Of a stretch of 64,000 bases of DNA, positions 43,137-52,240 are shown piece after piece. The stretch lies in NCBI RefSeq assembly GCF_018771565.1, contig NZ_CP076326.1, positions 2,542,001 through 2,606,000 of the forward strand, written 5' to 3'. Position numbers and translations under genes: made by a program. Each line of letters begins with the position of its first letter. The stretch's first letter is position 1. The notes under the pieces are model-generated. The model had not been told where the DNA came from, did no database searches, and was given only the letters and a program-made list of their open reading frames with translations. The stretch comes from Thermoflexus hugenholtzii (GTDB lineage: Bacteria; Chloroflexota; Anaerolineae; Thermoflexales; Thermoflexaceae).

Positions 43137-43610
43137 ATGGCGACGGTGGGGCCGACGTATCTGACCCCCGAGGGCAAGCGCCAGTTAGAGCAGGAACTGG
43201 AGTATCTGCGCACGGTCAAGCGCCGGGAGATCGCCGAGCGTCTGCGCTTCGCCATCCAGCAGGGCGATCTCTCGGAGAACGCGGACTATCACGCGGCCAA
43301 GGAGGAGCAGGCCTTCATCGAGGGCCGGATCCGCGTCCTGGAGGCCATCCTCAACAACGCGATCCTCATCGAGCCCCAGCCTTCCGAGGATGGCCGGGTG
43401 CGTCTGGGCTCCCGGGTGACCATCGCGGAGGACGGCGGCACGCCGGAGGTGTACGTGCTGGTGGGGCCCGCGGAGGCGGATCCCACCCAGGGCAAGATCT
43501 CTTACGAGTCCCCTCTGGGTCAGGCGTTGCTCGGCCGGGCGCCCGGCGATGTCGTGACTGTAGAGGCGCCGGCGGGCACCCTGACCTTCCGCATCCTCTC
43601 CGTCGAGTGA
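43137..43610 (+). CDS. greA: Transcription elongation factor GreA, copy 1
   Basis: A 157-residue GreA: N-terminal coiled coil with the acidic tip (about 45-60, GDLSENADYHAAKEEQAFIEGRI) that reaches into the RNA polymerase secondary channel and triggers cleavage of backtracked RNA, then the FKBP-like C-terminal domain (SYESPLGQALLGRAPGDVV). The tip residues D and E are present. It is preceded by AGGAGGG and by its own promoter plus leader terminator. A second greA at 52241-52714 is about half identical. Confidence 0.95.
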   Translation: MATVGPTYLTPEGKRQLEQELEYLRTVKRREIAERLRFAIQQGDLSENADYHAAKEEQAFIEGRIRVLEAILNNAILIEPQPSEDGRVRLGSRVTIAEDGGTPEVYVLVGPAEADPTQGKISYESPLGQALLGRAPGDVVTVEAPAGTLTFRILSVE

Positions 43611-43802
43611 AGGCCCCCGCTCCCGCGGGATCCCCTTTTTCCGCCCAACCTGTTGAGGACAAGATCCCGGCTCCCACCGTGGGGGCTTCTCTTTGTCGCT
43701 GCGGCACCGGACGCCAGCCCATGGCGTATCATGGGGGGTGGCCATATCGATCGTTGCGGCGCCGCCGGATTGGACCGAGCCCGGCCCAGGAGGATTCTCC
43801 CG

Positions 43803-44678
43803 ATGAGCATGTTGCGCTTCGGCACGGTGGGCAATCCCCTCTCCACCCCGCCCCGGCCGGGGGGCACGGTGGGAGGGATCCAGCGGATCCACGAGCTGGG
43901 GCTGGGGGCTCTGGAGCTGGCCTGGGTGCGCAGCGTGCGGGTCTCCGAGGAGACCTGCCAGCGCATCCGGGAGGCCGCCGCTGCCCTGGGGATCGCCCTC
44001 AGCGTCCATGCTCCCTATTTCATCAACCTGAACGCCAGGGATCGAGCGGGCTATCGGGCCAGCAAGGAGCGCCTGATGGCCGCGGCCCGGGCCGGCTTCC
44101 GGGCGGGAGCGCGGGACATCGTGTTCCATCCCGGCGCATATCAGGGAGCGCGGCCGGAGCGGGCCTACGAGACGGTTCGCCGCCGCCTGCAGGAGATCGT
44201 GGAGGAACTTCGGGCGGAGGGAGTGGACGTCACCCTGCGCCCCGAGACCATGGGTAAGTCCGCCCTTTTCGGCACCCTGGATGAAGTGATCCAGCTCTCC
44301 CGGGAGGTGCCCGGCGTGCTCCCGTGCGTGGACTTCGCCCATCTGCACGCCCGGGCCGGGGACGGATCCTTCAACTCCTACGCGGAGTTCGTGGAGGCGC
44401 TGAAGCGGGTGGCCGCCGGTCTGGGCCCGCGGGGCCTCCAGGACCTCCACATCCATGTCTCCGGCATCGCCTACACCCGCAAGGGCGAGCGCCATCACCT
44501 GAACCTGAAGGAGGCGGACCTGCGGTATGAGGAGCTGCTGCAGGCCTTGATCGACCTGGGGGCGCAGGGCCGGGTGCTCTGCGAAAGCCCTAACCTGGAG
44601 GAAGACGCCCTTCTGCTACAGGCCACCTACCGGCGGCTCCTGGAGAAAGCTTCCGCTTCCAGGGAGGAAGTCGGCTGA
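43803..44678 (+). CDS. Endonuclease IV-like (AP endonuclease family 2) TIM barrel
   Basis: A 291-residue protein of the xylose-isomerase-like/endonuclease IV family. The start MSMLRFGTVG follows AGGAGGATTCTCCCG. Metal-ligand motifs are visible: LSVHAPYFINLNA near 75, IVFHPGAYQG near 110, LRPETMGKSALFGTLDEV near 150, CVDFAHLHARAGD near 180, HIHVSGIAY near 220 and LCESPNLEEDAL near 265, together the zinc site of Nfo-type AP endonucleases. It probably nicks DNA at abasic sites; archaeal and thermophile members look the same. Confidence 0.88.
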   Translation: MSMLRFGTVGNPLSTPPRPGGTVGGIQRIHELGLGALELAWVRSVRVSEETCQRIREAAAALGIALSVHAPYFINLNARDRAGYRASKERLMAAARAGFRAGARDIVFHPGAYQGARPERAYETVRRRLQEIVEELRAEGVDVTLRPETMGKSALFGTLDEVIQLSREVPGVLPCVDFAHLHARAGDGSFNSYAEFVEALKRVAAGLGPRGLQDLHIHVSGIAYTRKGERHHLNLKEADLRYEELLQALIDLGAQGRVLCESPNLEEDALLLQATYRRLLEKASASREEVG

Positions 44679-44701
44679 AGCGCACGCTCCGGATCCCGGG
44701 G

Positions 44702-44744
44702 AAAAAGCCGGGCGGGACCCTCTCAGAGGCCCGCCCGGCTTTTT
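44702..44744. terminator. Bidirectional intrinsic terminator
   Basis: AAAAAGCCGGGCGGG (44702-44716) and CCCGCCCGGCTTTTT (44730-44744) form a perfect 15-bp stem with a 13-base loop and a T-run on either strand, between two converging genes. Confidence 0.93.
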
Positions 44745-44755
44745 CACGACGGCCC

Positions 44756-45637
44756 TCACTTCAGGGTCATCAGGAAGGCGATCAGGTCGGCCAGGTCCTG
44801 GGCGGACATCTGGTTGCCCAGAGTGGCCGGCATCTTGGAGACGCCGGGGGCGGCGGCGTATTTGTCCGGCTCCACGATGTAGGCGCTGGGCTGCTGGATG
44901 GACTCGCGGATGTATTCCTCGGGAGTCTTCGCCTGTCCCTTGTAATCCGGCGCCCGGATCCGCTCCGCGGCCCGGGTGGCGATGCCCGCCAGGGAGGGGC
45001 CGACCAGGACCTCGCCCGGCTTCAGGCTGTGGCACGCCTTGCAGGAGGCGGCTATGCCGCTGGCCTGCTTGACCTCCTGGTTCCACAGCGCCTCACCCCG
45101 CTTCGGGTCCCCGGGCGGCAACGGCTGGGTGAGGTCCGAGCCCACGGCCGTGAAGGACGGCGTGGGGGCGGGCGCAGCCCCGGCCGCCTGCCAGTTCAGG
45201 ATGAACTCCACCAGGTTTTCGATCTGGTCCGGCCGCATCGGCCCCCCGAAGTCCTGGGACCAGGTGGGCATGGGCTCCGCATATACCTCCTCGGCGCGAT
45301 AGGTGCTCCGGATGGGGCGGCCGGCGGCGATGGTCAGCTTGATGAAGTTGCGCAGGGAGTTGGCGTAGCCCTGGGCCTTGAGCTGCTCATAATGCTGGAA
45401 CACTCCCGGGTTGAGGCTGGGGCCCTTCCCGGGGACGCCCTCCCCATCCGGGCCGTGGCAGGTGGCGCAGTATTGCTCGTAGAGCAGCGCCCCGTTCTCG
45501 ATGGCCTTGGCTTTGTGCATGGCCTCGAACCGGGCCATGCGCTGCTCCTCGGTGAGCCACACCATGCCGATGGTGATCACCGTAGCCAGCATCAAGACCG
45601 TCGCACCGATGATCCGACGGGTGGCCAGATCGAACAT
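44756..45637 (-). CDS. Membrane-anchored diheme cytochrome c
   Basis: A 293-residue cytochrome with one N-terminal membrane helix (GATVLMLATVITIGMVWL) and two c-type heme sites: CATCHG near 57 and CKACHS near 198. Methionine ligands are plausible in MPTWSQDFGG and KMPATLGNQM. It is the last gene of the Rieske-cytochrome b operon and would pass electrons from the complex to a terminal oxidase or a mobile carrier. A Pro/Ala linker near 155-165 joins the two domains, which look like a duplication. Confidence 0.92.
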   Translation of the reverse strand: MFDLATRRIIGATVLMLATVITIGMVWLTEEQRMARFEAMHKAKAIENGALLYEQYCATCHGPDGEGVPGKGPSLNPGVFQHYEQLKAQGYANSLRNFIKLTIAAGRPIRSTYRAEEVYAEPMPTWSQDFGGPMRPDQIENLVEFILNWQAAGAAPAPTPSFTAVGSDLTQPLPPGDPKRGEALWNQEVKQASGIAASCKACHSLKPGEVLVGPSLAGIATRAAERIRAPDYKGQAKTPEEYIRESIQQPSAYIVEPDKYAAAPGVSKMPATLGNQMSAQDLADLIAFLMTLK

Positions 45638-45693
45638 CGAGTCCCCTCCGGTGGGTCAGCTGCGCATCGGGATCGAACTCCCTGGTCGGACGC

Positions 45694-47385
45694 TTACTCT
45701 CCCCCGTGACCGCTATCTCGGTGGAGATAGATCGCCCGTTTGGACTCTTCGATGACCGGCTTGCCCTCGGGATCCAGGACCGGCTGGCCGTTCTTCGTCT
45801 TGGTCCAGTAGATCGCGATCTCGAACCGCTTCAGCCCCGACTGGACCTCCTGGATGCGGACGATGGCGTAGCCCTGGGGGAGCTGGGGATCCCCCTCGAT
45901 GCGATGCTTCAGCTCCTCCAGAACCTGAGCCAGCTTCGGGGCGTCCGCCGGCGGCTGGAGATTGCGGGTGTCGTAGGTGCCCGGGATCAGCTGCTCATAA
46001 GGGATGGTCCGCACCCGCCCTTCGCCGAACAGGGGGTCCGGGTTCAGAGGCATGAACTCCTGGAGGACCTCCACGTCCGCGGAAGAGGTGACCGCGAAGG
46101 CCGGCGTGCCCATGTAGGTGAGCAGGGTCCAGGCCGCCACCCCGACCAGCCCGGCCACCAGAGCCTTGCGCCGGTCCCGGTAACGCCGGCTGATGTTGAA
46201 GTCCAGGTAGGGCATGATCAGCAGGAACAACAGGATCAACCCGGGGAGGATCACCCCCATGAACGTCTTGCTGTTGTAGATCGTGGCGGGCGGCCGGGGG
46301 AGCCCCAGCCGGTCCAGCGCCAGCAGGAAGGGATCCTTCAGCAGGCCCTGGAGCCACAGGAAATACCACGGGGCGGTGGTGTGCAGAGGGGTGTTCAACG
46401 GATCGGCGTGCTGCTCCAGGGGCGCGTCGTAGAAGAAAGCCGACCCGATCACCAGGAAGGCGATCAGGGCGATGCCCCAGAGGGCCTCCTGGATGGCGAT
46501 GTCCGGGATGTAGGGCACCCGCTTCTCCGGCGGGACCTTCCGGGCGGTGTCATCGCCCACCGCCTCCATCTCCGGCGGGAGGGAGAGGCCGTGCCGCACC
46601 ACCTTGTAGTAGTGCACGAAGAAAACGAAGAACAACAGCAGCGGGAGGAAGATCACGTGGAGCAGGTAGAAACGCAACAATCCCGCCGCCCCGATGTCCG
46701 GCGCCCCGCGCAGGATGAGGTTGACGATGCGGCCCAGGGCGGGCGGCGGCGTGGCCTCCGCCATGCTCGTCCCGATGGTCACCGCCCAGTAAGAGAGCTG
46801 GTCCCATGGCAGCAGATATCCGCTGAAGGAAAGGAAGAGCGTGAAGACCAGCAGGATCACCCCCGTCGCCCATGTGAACTGACGGGGCCGCTTGTAGGAG
46901 GCGGTGAAGAACGTCCGCAGCATGTGGAGCATCACCGCCACCACCATCGCCTCCGCCCCCAGCCGATGGATGTCCCGCATCAGCTGGCCGAAGGGGACGT
47001 TGTTCAGGATGCGGAGCATGTTTTCATAGGCCACGAGGGGCGAGGGGGTGTAGAAGATCATCAGGAAGATGCCGGTGATGGTCTCGATGAGGAAGAGATA
47101 GAAGCTCAGCAGCCCCAGGCGGAAAGTGGGGTAGAGCCGGGTCACCGCCTCGTGGTAGAAGGACGGCTTGATGTGCAGGATGAAGCCCTCCGTGTGGGGC
47201 TTCACCCGCGGGTTAGGCCGGGGCGGGGGCTCGCCCCGGATGATGTTCCGCACCTCCGTCAGGGGAATCCCCGCCGTGACCCGGGTCACCAGCTCGTCCA
47301 GGTGCATGAAGATGACCCGGCGCCACCCGTATTGCTGGACCTCCTTCTGCAACGTGGGGATCGGCTCCGGCCAGCGCAACGCCAT
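45694..47385 (-). CDS. Cytochrome b of a bc1/b6f-type complex
   Basis: A 563-residue membrane protein combining cytochrome b and subunit IV regions. Heme histidines are visible in MRDIHRLGAEAMVVAVMLHMLRTF (near 145-160) and LRFYLLHVIFLPLLLFFVFFVHYY (near 240-260). The quinol-site motif normally PEWY reads APWYFLW here, so the conserved glutamate is missing. After the last membrane helix (about 420) comes a soluble C-terminal extension of about 140 residues (EVLQEFMPLNPDPLFGEGRVR ...), unusual for this family. The gene lies between the Rieske and the cytochrome c genes. Confidence 0.93.
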   Translation of the reverse strand: MALRWPEPIPTLQKEVQQYGWRRVIFMHLDELVTRVTAGIPLTEVRNIIRGEPPPRPNPRVKPHTEGFILHIKPSFYHEAVTRLYPTFRLGLLSFYLFLIETITGIFLMIFYTPSPLVAYENMLRILNNVPFGQLMRDIHRLGAEAMVVAVMLHMLRTFFTASYKRPRQFTWATGVILLVFTLFLSFSGYLLPWDQLSYWAVTIGTSMAEATPPPALGRIVNLILRGAPDIGAAGLLRFYLLHVIFLPLLLFFVFFVHYYKVVRHGLSLPPEMEAVGDDTARKVPPEKRVPYIPDIAIQEALWGIALIAFLVIGSAFFYDAPLEQHADPLNTPLHTTAPWYFLWLQGLLKDPFLLALDRLGLPRPPATIYNSKTFMGVILPGLILLFLLIMPYLDFNISRRYRDRRKALVAGLVGVAAWTLLTYMGTPAFAVTSSADVEVLQEFMPLNPDPLFGEGRVRTIPYEQLIPGTYDTRNLQPPADAPKLAQVLEELKHRIEGDPQLPQGYAIVRIQEVQSGLKRFEIAIYWTKTKNGQPVLDPEGKPVIEESKRAIYLHRDSGHGGE

Positions 47386-47434
47386 CGTGTTCCTCCTTCA
47401 ACCCGAACTTCGTGGATCTCCCCGCGCCACCCTT

Positions 47435-48004
47435 TTATGCCCGGCCCTTCACAGCCGGCTTCCCGAGGATCTTCCGGCCGGTGTCCACTTCGATGGTCAG
47501 GTTCGGATCCGGCACCGGCAGGGGGTTCCCCTCGGGATCCGTCTGGGCCACAACCCGGCCGCTGGCGTCCTTCAGGTAGATCACGAAGCGATCCAAGTTC
47601 CGCGGAGCGGGCCCCTCGATATAGGTTCCGTCCAGCTGGAACTTGGAGCCGTGGCACGGGCACTCGAAGCGGAAGTTGCTCGGCACCCACTTGTAGAGGC
47701 AGCCCAGATGGGTGCAGACCTTGTAGATGGCCAGGATCCCCTTCTCGGTGTTCACCAGCCAGATCTTGGCCTCGGGGAACTCCTTGGGGCCCTCACCGAC
47801 CTTCGGCAACACCTCCCCTGCCCGCCCGAAGGGGAAGACGCCGCCGAACTCGCCGACCTTGAAGCGGGGCAGGGCGAAGAGGACGCTGACGCCGCCCAGC
47901 TCGGCCATAAAGAGGGCCATCGAGGCCGCCCACACGTAGGTCAAAAACTCCCGCCGGGTGATGCCCGGCGCCGCCGCCGTCGGGATCGCCTGCGCCTCCG
48001 CCAT
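47435..48004 (-). CDS. Rieske iron-sulfur protein of the cytochrome b complex
   Basis: A 189-residue protein. The start MAEAQAIPT follows GAGGAGGCGCGT; the longer frame overlaps the promoter. A Tat signal TRREFLTYVWAASMALF (near 16-32) anchors it after folding. The [2Fe-2S] site is CTHLGC near 103 and CPCHGS near 121. It takes electrons from quinol at the cytochrome b subunit. It is the first gene of the operon Rieske-cytochrome b-cytochrome c. Confidence 0.95.
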   Translation of the reverse strand: MAEAQAIPTAAAPGITRREFLTYVWAASMALFMAELGGVSVLFALPRFKVGEFGGVFPFGRAGEVLPKVGEGPKEFPEAKIWLVNTEKGILAIYKVCTHLGCLYKWVPSNFRFECPCHGSKFQLDGTYIEGPAPRNLDRFVIYLKDASGRVVAQTDPEGNPLPVPDPNLTIEVDTGRKILGKPAVKGRA

Positions 48005-48104
48005 ACGCGCCTCCTCACGCGGAAAGCCTGCCGGATTCGCACGGTTGCCACAGCCGGAACGAACAATCCGGGCTGTCTTCACCAGAAGGGGCATGTGCCT
48101 TAAA

Positions 48105-48134
48105 ACTATAACACAGCGCAACACCGCCGGTCAA
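48105..48134 (-). promoter_or_regulatory. Promoter of the Rieske-cytochrome operon
   Basis: Minus-strand TTGACC (48134-48129), 18-base spacer, TATAGT (48110-48105), about 100 bases before the Rieske start. Confidence 0.78.
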
Positions 48135-48183
48135 CCGCTCTGATGTGAAAATCCGAAGTTCATCTCCACAAAGAGGACCCTGG

Positions 48184-49326
48184 TCACCGTTGACAGGGGC
48201 TCAGGCGCGCCGCCAGGGCTTTGAGCAGGAGGGTGCCATAGCTGCCGGGCGGCAGCTCAAAGCACAGGATCGCCTCGCCGGCCTCCGGCGCTTCACGCCG
48301 GAGCTCCAGGAAGACGGGGCGGCACCAGATGGGGCGCCGGGTCGGCGGAGGCACCTCCTCCAGCAACGGCCCCCGTCGAAAATCCGCCAGGGAAAGCCCT
48401 TCCTCCTCCAGTACCCGGGCCATGGCCTCCGCCCAGGGCGGGGCATCGCGCGCCCGCCGGTGCGGAAGCGCGAAAAGGCCCTGGGCTTCAGGAGGCGCGC
48501 GATCGGGAAGCGGGAATTCCTCCCCACGGATGAGAACCCGATGGCGGGCCTCCGGGCCCAGCCCATAACCGACCGCCCGGTTCCAGAGCCATGCGCGATA
48601 CGCATCCACCCACAGGAGCCGCAGCCGCAGAGGGATCCGCCGCACCGCCCCGCGCAGGTCCGTCGGATGATCTTTCAGGAACGTGAGCAGGCTCCGCTGC
48701 ATAGAAGGACGCGGGGCGTGGGCGAACAACGCCGCCCAATCCCCCCAGCGCGCCCGGGCCTCCGCTTTGAAGGCCCGTATCGCCGGAGGATCCCCCGCCA
48801 TCGGAACCGCGAGCACCATTCGGAGGACATCCTCGGCCTGGCCTCGGAGCAGCGCCCGTCCGACGAACCCCATCTCCGGGCTCCAGGAGCCAAACCGCTG
48901 GTCATCGAAGTAATTGGGGAAGCCCTCCGCGGCCAGTTCCGCAGCCACTTGGGGAAGCCCCTCGAGCTCCTCCCGGGTCAGCGCCCGCAACCGAACCCAG
49001 AAGCGGTTCCCTCGAAGGTCCTGCGGTCGGGGAGGACGGGACGCATAGCCGATGCGCACCGCTTCAAAGCCGGGGCCCCGGATCCGCTCCGGCCCCTGAC
49101 CCCGGATCGCGGCGATCTGAACAGCGATCGCCCATCGGTCCTTGAGAGCGGGGAAGATCACTGCGCGCTGAGGCACCCCAAGCCGCGCCGCCAGCTCCGC
49201 CTGAACCTCCAGGGTGGTCCGTCCCCACTTGCGAACCCGGTAGAGGGTGTAGGGGCCGCTGGGCTCGATCGGCAGCGCCACCCGCTCCTCCACCCGGAAA
49301 TCCTCCGGCCGGATCTTCCAGCGCAT
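48184..49326 (-). CDS. truD: tRNA pseudouridine(13) synthase TruD
   Basis: A 380-residue TruD, converting U13 of certain tRNAs to pseudouridine. Seen: PEDFRVEE at the N-terminus, the catalytic aspartate in FPALKDRWAIAVQ near 78, LRGNRFWVRLR near 125 and the signature GFPNYFDDQRFGSW near 155. The insertion domain (about 190-310) is shorter and more divergent than in E. coli. It is the last gene of a minus-strand group with the membrane protein and Mut7-C genes, starting 22 bases after the former. Confidence 0.9.
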   Translation of the reverse strand: MRWKIRPEDFRVEERVALPIEPSGPYTLYRVRKWGRTTLEVQAELAARLGVPQRAVIFPALKDRWAIAVQIAAIRGQGPERIRGPGFEAVRIGYASRPPRPQDLRGNRFWVRLRALTREELEGLPQVAAELAAEGFPNYFDDQRFGSWSPEMGFVGRALLRGQAEDVLRMVLAVPMAGDPPAIRAFKAEARARWGDWAALFAHAPRPSMQRSLLTFLKDHPTDLRGAVRRIPLRLRLLWVDAYRAWLWNRAVGYGLGPEARHRVLIRGEEFPLPDRAPPEAQGLFALPHRRARDAPPWAEAMARVLEEEGLSLADFRRGPLLEEVPPPTRRPIWCRPVFLELRREAPEAGEAILCFELPPGSYGTLLLKALAARLSPCQR

Positions 49327-49347
49327 CCCGCCTCCATTGGGGAAAGC

Positions 49348-50127
49348 TCAGGCGGCGCGCAACACCCAGGCCGCCAGGGCGAGGGCGAGGATCCAGAGGA
49401 GCCGGCGGGCGGGAGGGGACCACGCCCCTTGTCGCTCCTCCAGAAGCAGGCCGACCAGGGCCAGGCCATAGGCGCCGGGCGCGTGTCCGAGAGCCACGGC
49501 CCATGCCACCCAAAGGGCCCATGCGCCCCACCGCGCGAGGGAGGTCCTCAGGTCTGCGGCCAGCAGGCCGATGGGGAGCCCCACCAGCCACGCGGGGAGC
49601 GTTGAATGGCCCCCGGCCATCCCCAGCCACCAGGGGAAGGTTCCCCGCACCAGCCCTTCGAAGCCTCCCCGGAAGCGGGGGAGACGTCGGGCCATGGCCA
49701 GCGCGGCGCCCGTGCCGAGGGTCAACCAGCCTCCCGGCCATCCGGTCAGGAGGAGCCCAAGCCCTCCTGTGACCAGGGCGGTGATCAGGGCCGCTGGGAG
49801 CTCGGGCGCCTCCTGCGCGCGCCCGACGACCCCCCAGGCCAGCCGGGCTACCTCCCGGATCACGACTTCGGCCGGGCTCCCCGGCTGCATATAGGGCAGA
49901 GAGATCGAAAGCGATTCCGGAGGGCGACGCGGCAGACGCTCCCAGGGAGCGGCGAGGAACAGCCAGCGCAGCGCCTGCCAGCTCCCTTCGGCGAGCAGCC
50001 AGGCCCCCAGGATCCAGGGGAGGGGGGCGGTCCCTCCGCTCCCGATCCAGGCCGCGGCCAGCACCGGCGTCATCTCCCACTCCCCGAACCGGAGCCACAT
50101 GGGAAAGCCCGGCCGGATCGCGCGCAT
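49348..50127 (-). CDS. Multi-pass membrane protein of unknown function
   Basis: A 259-residue protein; the start MRAIRPGFPMW follows GAGGGG just after the Mut7-C stop. About five to six membrane segments (PVLAAAWIGSG, LPAALITALVTGGLGLLLTGW, AWLVGLPIGLLAADL, WALWVAWAVALGHAPGAYGLALVGLL, LLWILALALAAWVL) separated by short loops. No family motif is recognised. Spacing suggests it is translated together with its neighbours. Confidence 0.6.
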   Translation of the reverse strand: MRAIRPGFPMWLRFGEWEMTPVLAAAWIGSGGTAPLPWILGAWLLAEGSWQALRWLFLAAPWERLPRRPPESLSISLPYMQPGSPAEVVIREVARLAWGVVGRAQEAPELPAALITALVTGGLGLLLTGWPGGWLTLGTGAALAMARRLPRFRGGFEGLVRGTFPWWLGMAGGHSTLPAWLVGLPIGLLAADLRTSLARWGAWALWVAWAVALGHAPGAYGLALVGLLLEERQGAWSPPARRLLWILALALAAWVLRAA

Positions 50128-50134
50128 CGGCCCC

Positions 50135-50653
50135 TCAGGGGGAGGATCTGAGGCCCTCATGGTCCTCCAGGGGAGCGCAGCGGATCTGCAGCGCCCGCAG
50201 GACAGCCTGCATTCGCTCGAAGTGCGTGCCCGGCCAGTAGATCCGGTCGCAACTGGGACAGCGGTGGAAGCGCTCGTGCTGCTGCCAGACGAAGGCCGGG
50301 ACATAGGCGGCCACCGCCTCCCGGGGCACGGGGACCAGCCGCGCGTTGCAGACCGGGCAGCGGGAGAAGGGCGCATCCGGGGGATCCCCGAAGCGCTGGC
50401 GGATGGCCTGGAGCTGGGCCAGCAGGTCATCGTGATCGATCAGGAAGGCCGAGGGGCCTCCCCGACGGGCCAGGGCGTGATCCCGGGTGAGCAGGATCCG
50501 ATCCTCCGCCTGGGCGATGCGCAGCAGCGCGTCGTCGTCCAGAGCGGGGTCATAATGGGTGTCATACCCCAGGATCCGCAGCCAGCGGGCCAGGCGGCCG
50601 AGCATCGTGTCGGCCACGAAGCGGGCGGAACCGCTGTTTCCGTGGGCATGCAT
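50135..50653 (-). CDS. Mut7-C RNase domain protein with zinc ribbon
   Basis: A 172-residue protein of the Mut7-C (DUF82) family: an N-terminal PIN-like fold (FVADTMLGRLARWLRILGYDTHY, DRILLTRDHALARR) followed by a zinc ribbon with two cysteine pairs, CPVCNARL and CPSCDRIYWPGTHF. Members are predicted ribonucleases; the acidic residues D15 and D58 could form the active site. The family call is clear, the target RNA unknown. It sits 39 bases downstream of lysS. Confidence 0.88.
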   Translation of the reverse strand: MHAHGNSGSARFVADTMLGRLARWLRILGYDTHYDPALDDDALLRIAQAEDRILLTRDHALARRGGPSAFLIDHDDLLAQLQAIRQRFGDPPDAPFSRCPVCNARLVPVPREAVAAYVPAFVWQQHERFHRCPSCDRIYWPGTHFERMQAVLRALQIRCAPLEDHEGLRSSP

Positions 50654-50692
50654 CGCGTCCCCCTTGCCGGGTCAGCGAAGGCGCCCGGATCC

Positions 50693-52231
50693 CTATTGGC
50701 CGCCTCCGGTTTCCGGCGCGGCCGTGAGCTCCTCCAGCTCCGCCTCATCCAGGCGGCGCTCCCGAGGTCGGAGATGGGGGAAGAGGATGACCTCACGGAT
50801 GGAGCGGCGATCGGTGAAAAGCATGGTCAGGCGATCGATCCCCAGCCCCAACCCACCGTTCGGCGGCATCCCATAGCGCATGGCATCCAGGTAATCCTCA
50901 TCCAGGGGATGGGCCTCCTCGTCCCCGGCCTCCCGGGCCCGCCCCTGCTCCAGGAACCGTTGTTCCTGGTCCAGGGGATCGTTCAGCTCCGTGAAGGCGT
51001 TGCAGATCTCCATCCCTCCGATGAACCCCTCGAACCGCTCCACCGTCTCCGGGTCGTCCGGGCGGGCCTTGGCCAGGGGCGAGATGTCCCGCGGGTAATC
51101 GTAGACGAAGGTGGGCTGGATGAGGTTGGGCTCGACGAACTTCGAGATCAGGTCGTCGATCAGCTTGCCCCGGCTGGCCCGGGGATCCACCTCGATGCCC
51201 CGGGCGGCCATGGCCTCCGCCAGGGATTCGCGGGTGGGATGCTGCGCGATGTCGATCCCGGCGAACTCCAGCAGGGCGTCCCGCAGGGGGATGCGGCGCC
51301 ATGGCGGGGAGAGATCAATCTCATGGCCCTGGTAGGTCAGGGTGCGACGGCCCAGGACCTGATCGGCGGCGAAGGCGATCATCTCCTCGGCCAGCCGCAT
51401 CATGTCCTGGTAATCGGCGTAGGCCATATAGCACTCCATCTGGGTGAACTCGGGGTTATGTTTGAAGGAAATCCCCTCGTTGCGGAAATCGCGGCCGATC
51501 TCATAAACTCGCTCGAACATCCCCACCAGCAGGCGCTTGAGATACAGCTCGAAGCTGATGCGCAGATAGAGCTGCTGCTTCAGCTCATTGTGATAAGTTA
51601 CGAAAGGCCGCGCCGAGGCCCCGCCGTAGATCGGCTGCAACACCGGGGTCTCCACCTCCAGGAACCCCCGCTGGTCCAGGAACGTCCGGATAGCCCGGAT
51701 CAGCGCCGCCCGGGTCCGGAAGATCTCCCGGACCTCCGGGTTCATCATCAGGTCCAGGTAACGCCGCCGGTAACGGGTCTCCACATCCTTGAGGCCGTGC
51801 CAGCGGGAAGGCGGAGGATAGACGGCCTTGGCCAGCATCCGGAAGTCCCGGACCCGCAGGGAGATCTCTCCGGTCCGGGTGCGCATCATCGTCCCCTCCG
51901 CCTCGATGAAGTCGCCCAGGTCGAACATCTCCTGGAAGAAACGATAACGCTCCTCTCCCAGGTCATCGTAGCGGAGGAACAGCTGGAGGCGCCCCGCCCC
52001 ATCCTGGATGTCGGCGAAGGTGATCTTCCCCATAACCCGCATGGCGGTGAGGCGGCCGGCCACCACCACCGCCACCGCGTCCTCCTGCCCCCCTGCGGCC
52101 AGGAAGGCCTGGATGGCCTGGGCGCTGGTATGGGTGCGCCGGCAGCGGGGCGGATAAGGGTCGATGCCCTGGGCGCGCAACCGGGCGACCTTCTCCAGAC
52201 GGCGGCGGACGATATCCCGGAAGAGGGCCAT
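50693..52231 (-). CDS. lysS: Lysyl-tRNA synthetase (class II)
   Basis: A 512-residue class II LysRS. N-terminal OB-fold anticodon-binding domain (about 55-165, VVAGRLTAMRVMGKITFADIQD), then the catalytic domain with motif 1 (RYLDLMMNPEVREIFRTRA), motif 2 (YEIGRDFRNEGISFKHNPEFTQMECYMAYADY) and motif 3 (NGGLGLGIDRLTMLF). The length is normal. It starts nine bases after the greA copy 2 stop, so greA and lysS form an operon read from the promoter near 52900. Confidence 0.96.
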   Translation of the reverse strand: MALFRDIVRRRLEKVARLRAQGIDPYPPRCRRTHTSAQAIQAFLAAGGQEDAVAVVVAGRLTAMRVMGKITFADIQDGAGRLQLFLRYDDLGEERYRFFQEMFDLGDFIEAEGTMMRTRTGEISLRVRDFRMLAKAVYPPPSRWHGLKDVETRYRRRYLDLMMNPEVREIFRTRAALIRAIRTFLDQRGFLEVETPVLQPIYGGASARPFVTYHNELKQQLYLRISFELYLKRLLVGMFERVYEIGRDFRNEGISFKHNPEFTQMECYMAYADYQDMMRLAEEMIAFAADQVLGRRTLTYQGHEIDLSPPWRRIPLRDALLEFAGIDIAQHPTRESLAEAMAARGIEVDPRASRGKLIDDLISKFVEPNLIQPTFVYDYPRDISPLAKARPDDPETVERFEGFIGGMEICNAFTELNDPLDQEQRFLEQGRAREAGDEEAHPLDEDYLDAMRYGMPPNGGLGLGIDRLTMLFTDRRSIREVILFPHLRPRERRLDEAELEELTAAPETGGGQ

Positions 52232-52240
52232 GGCGGGCGC

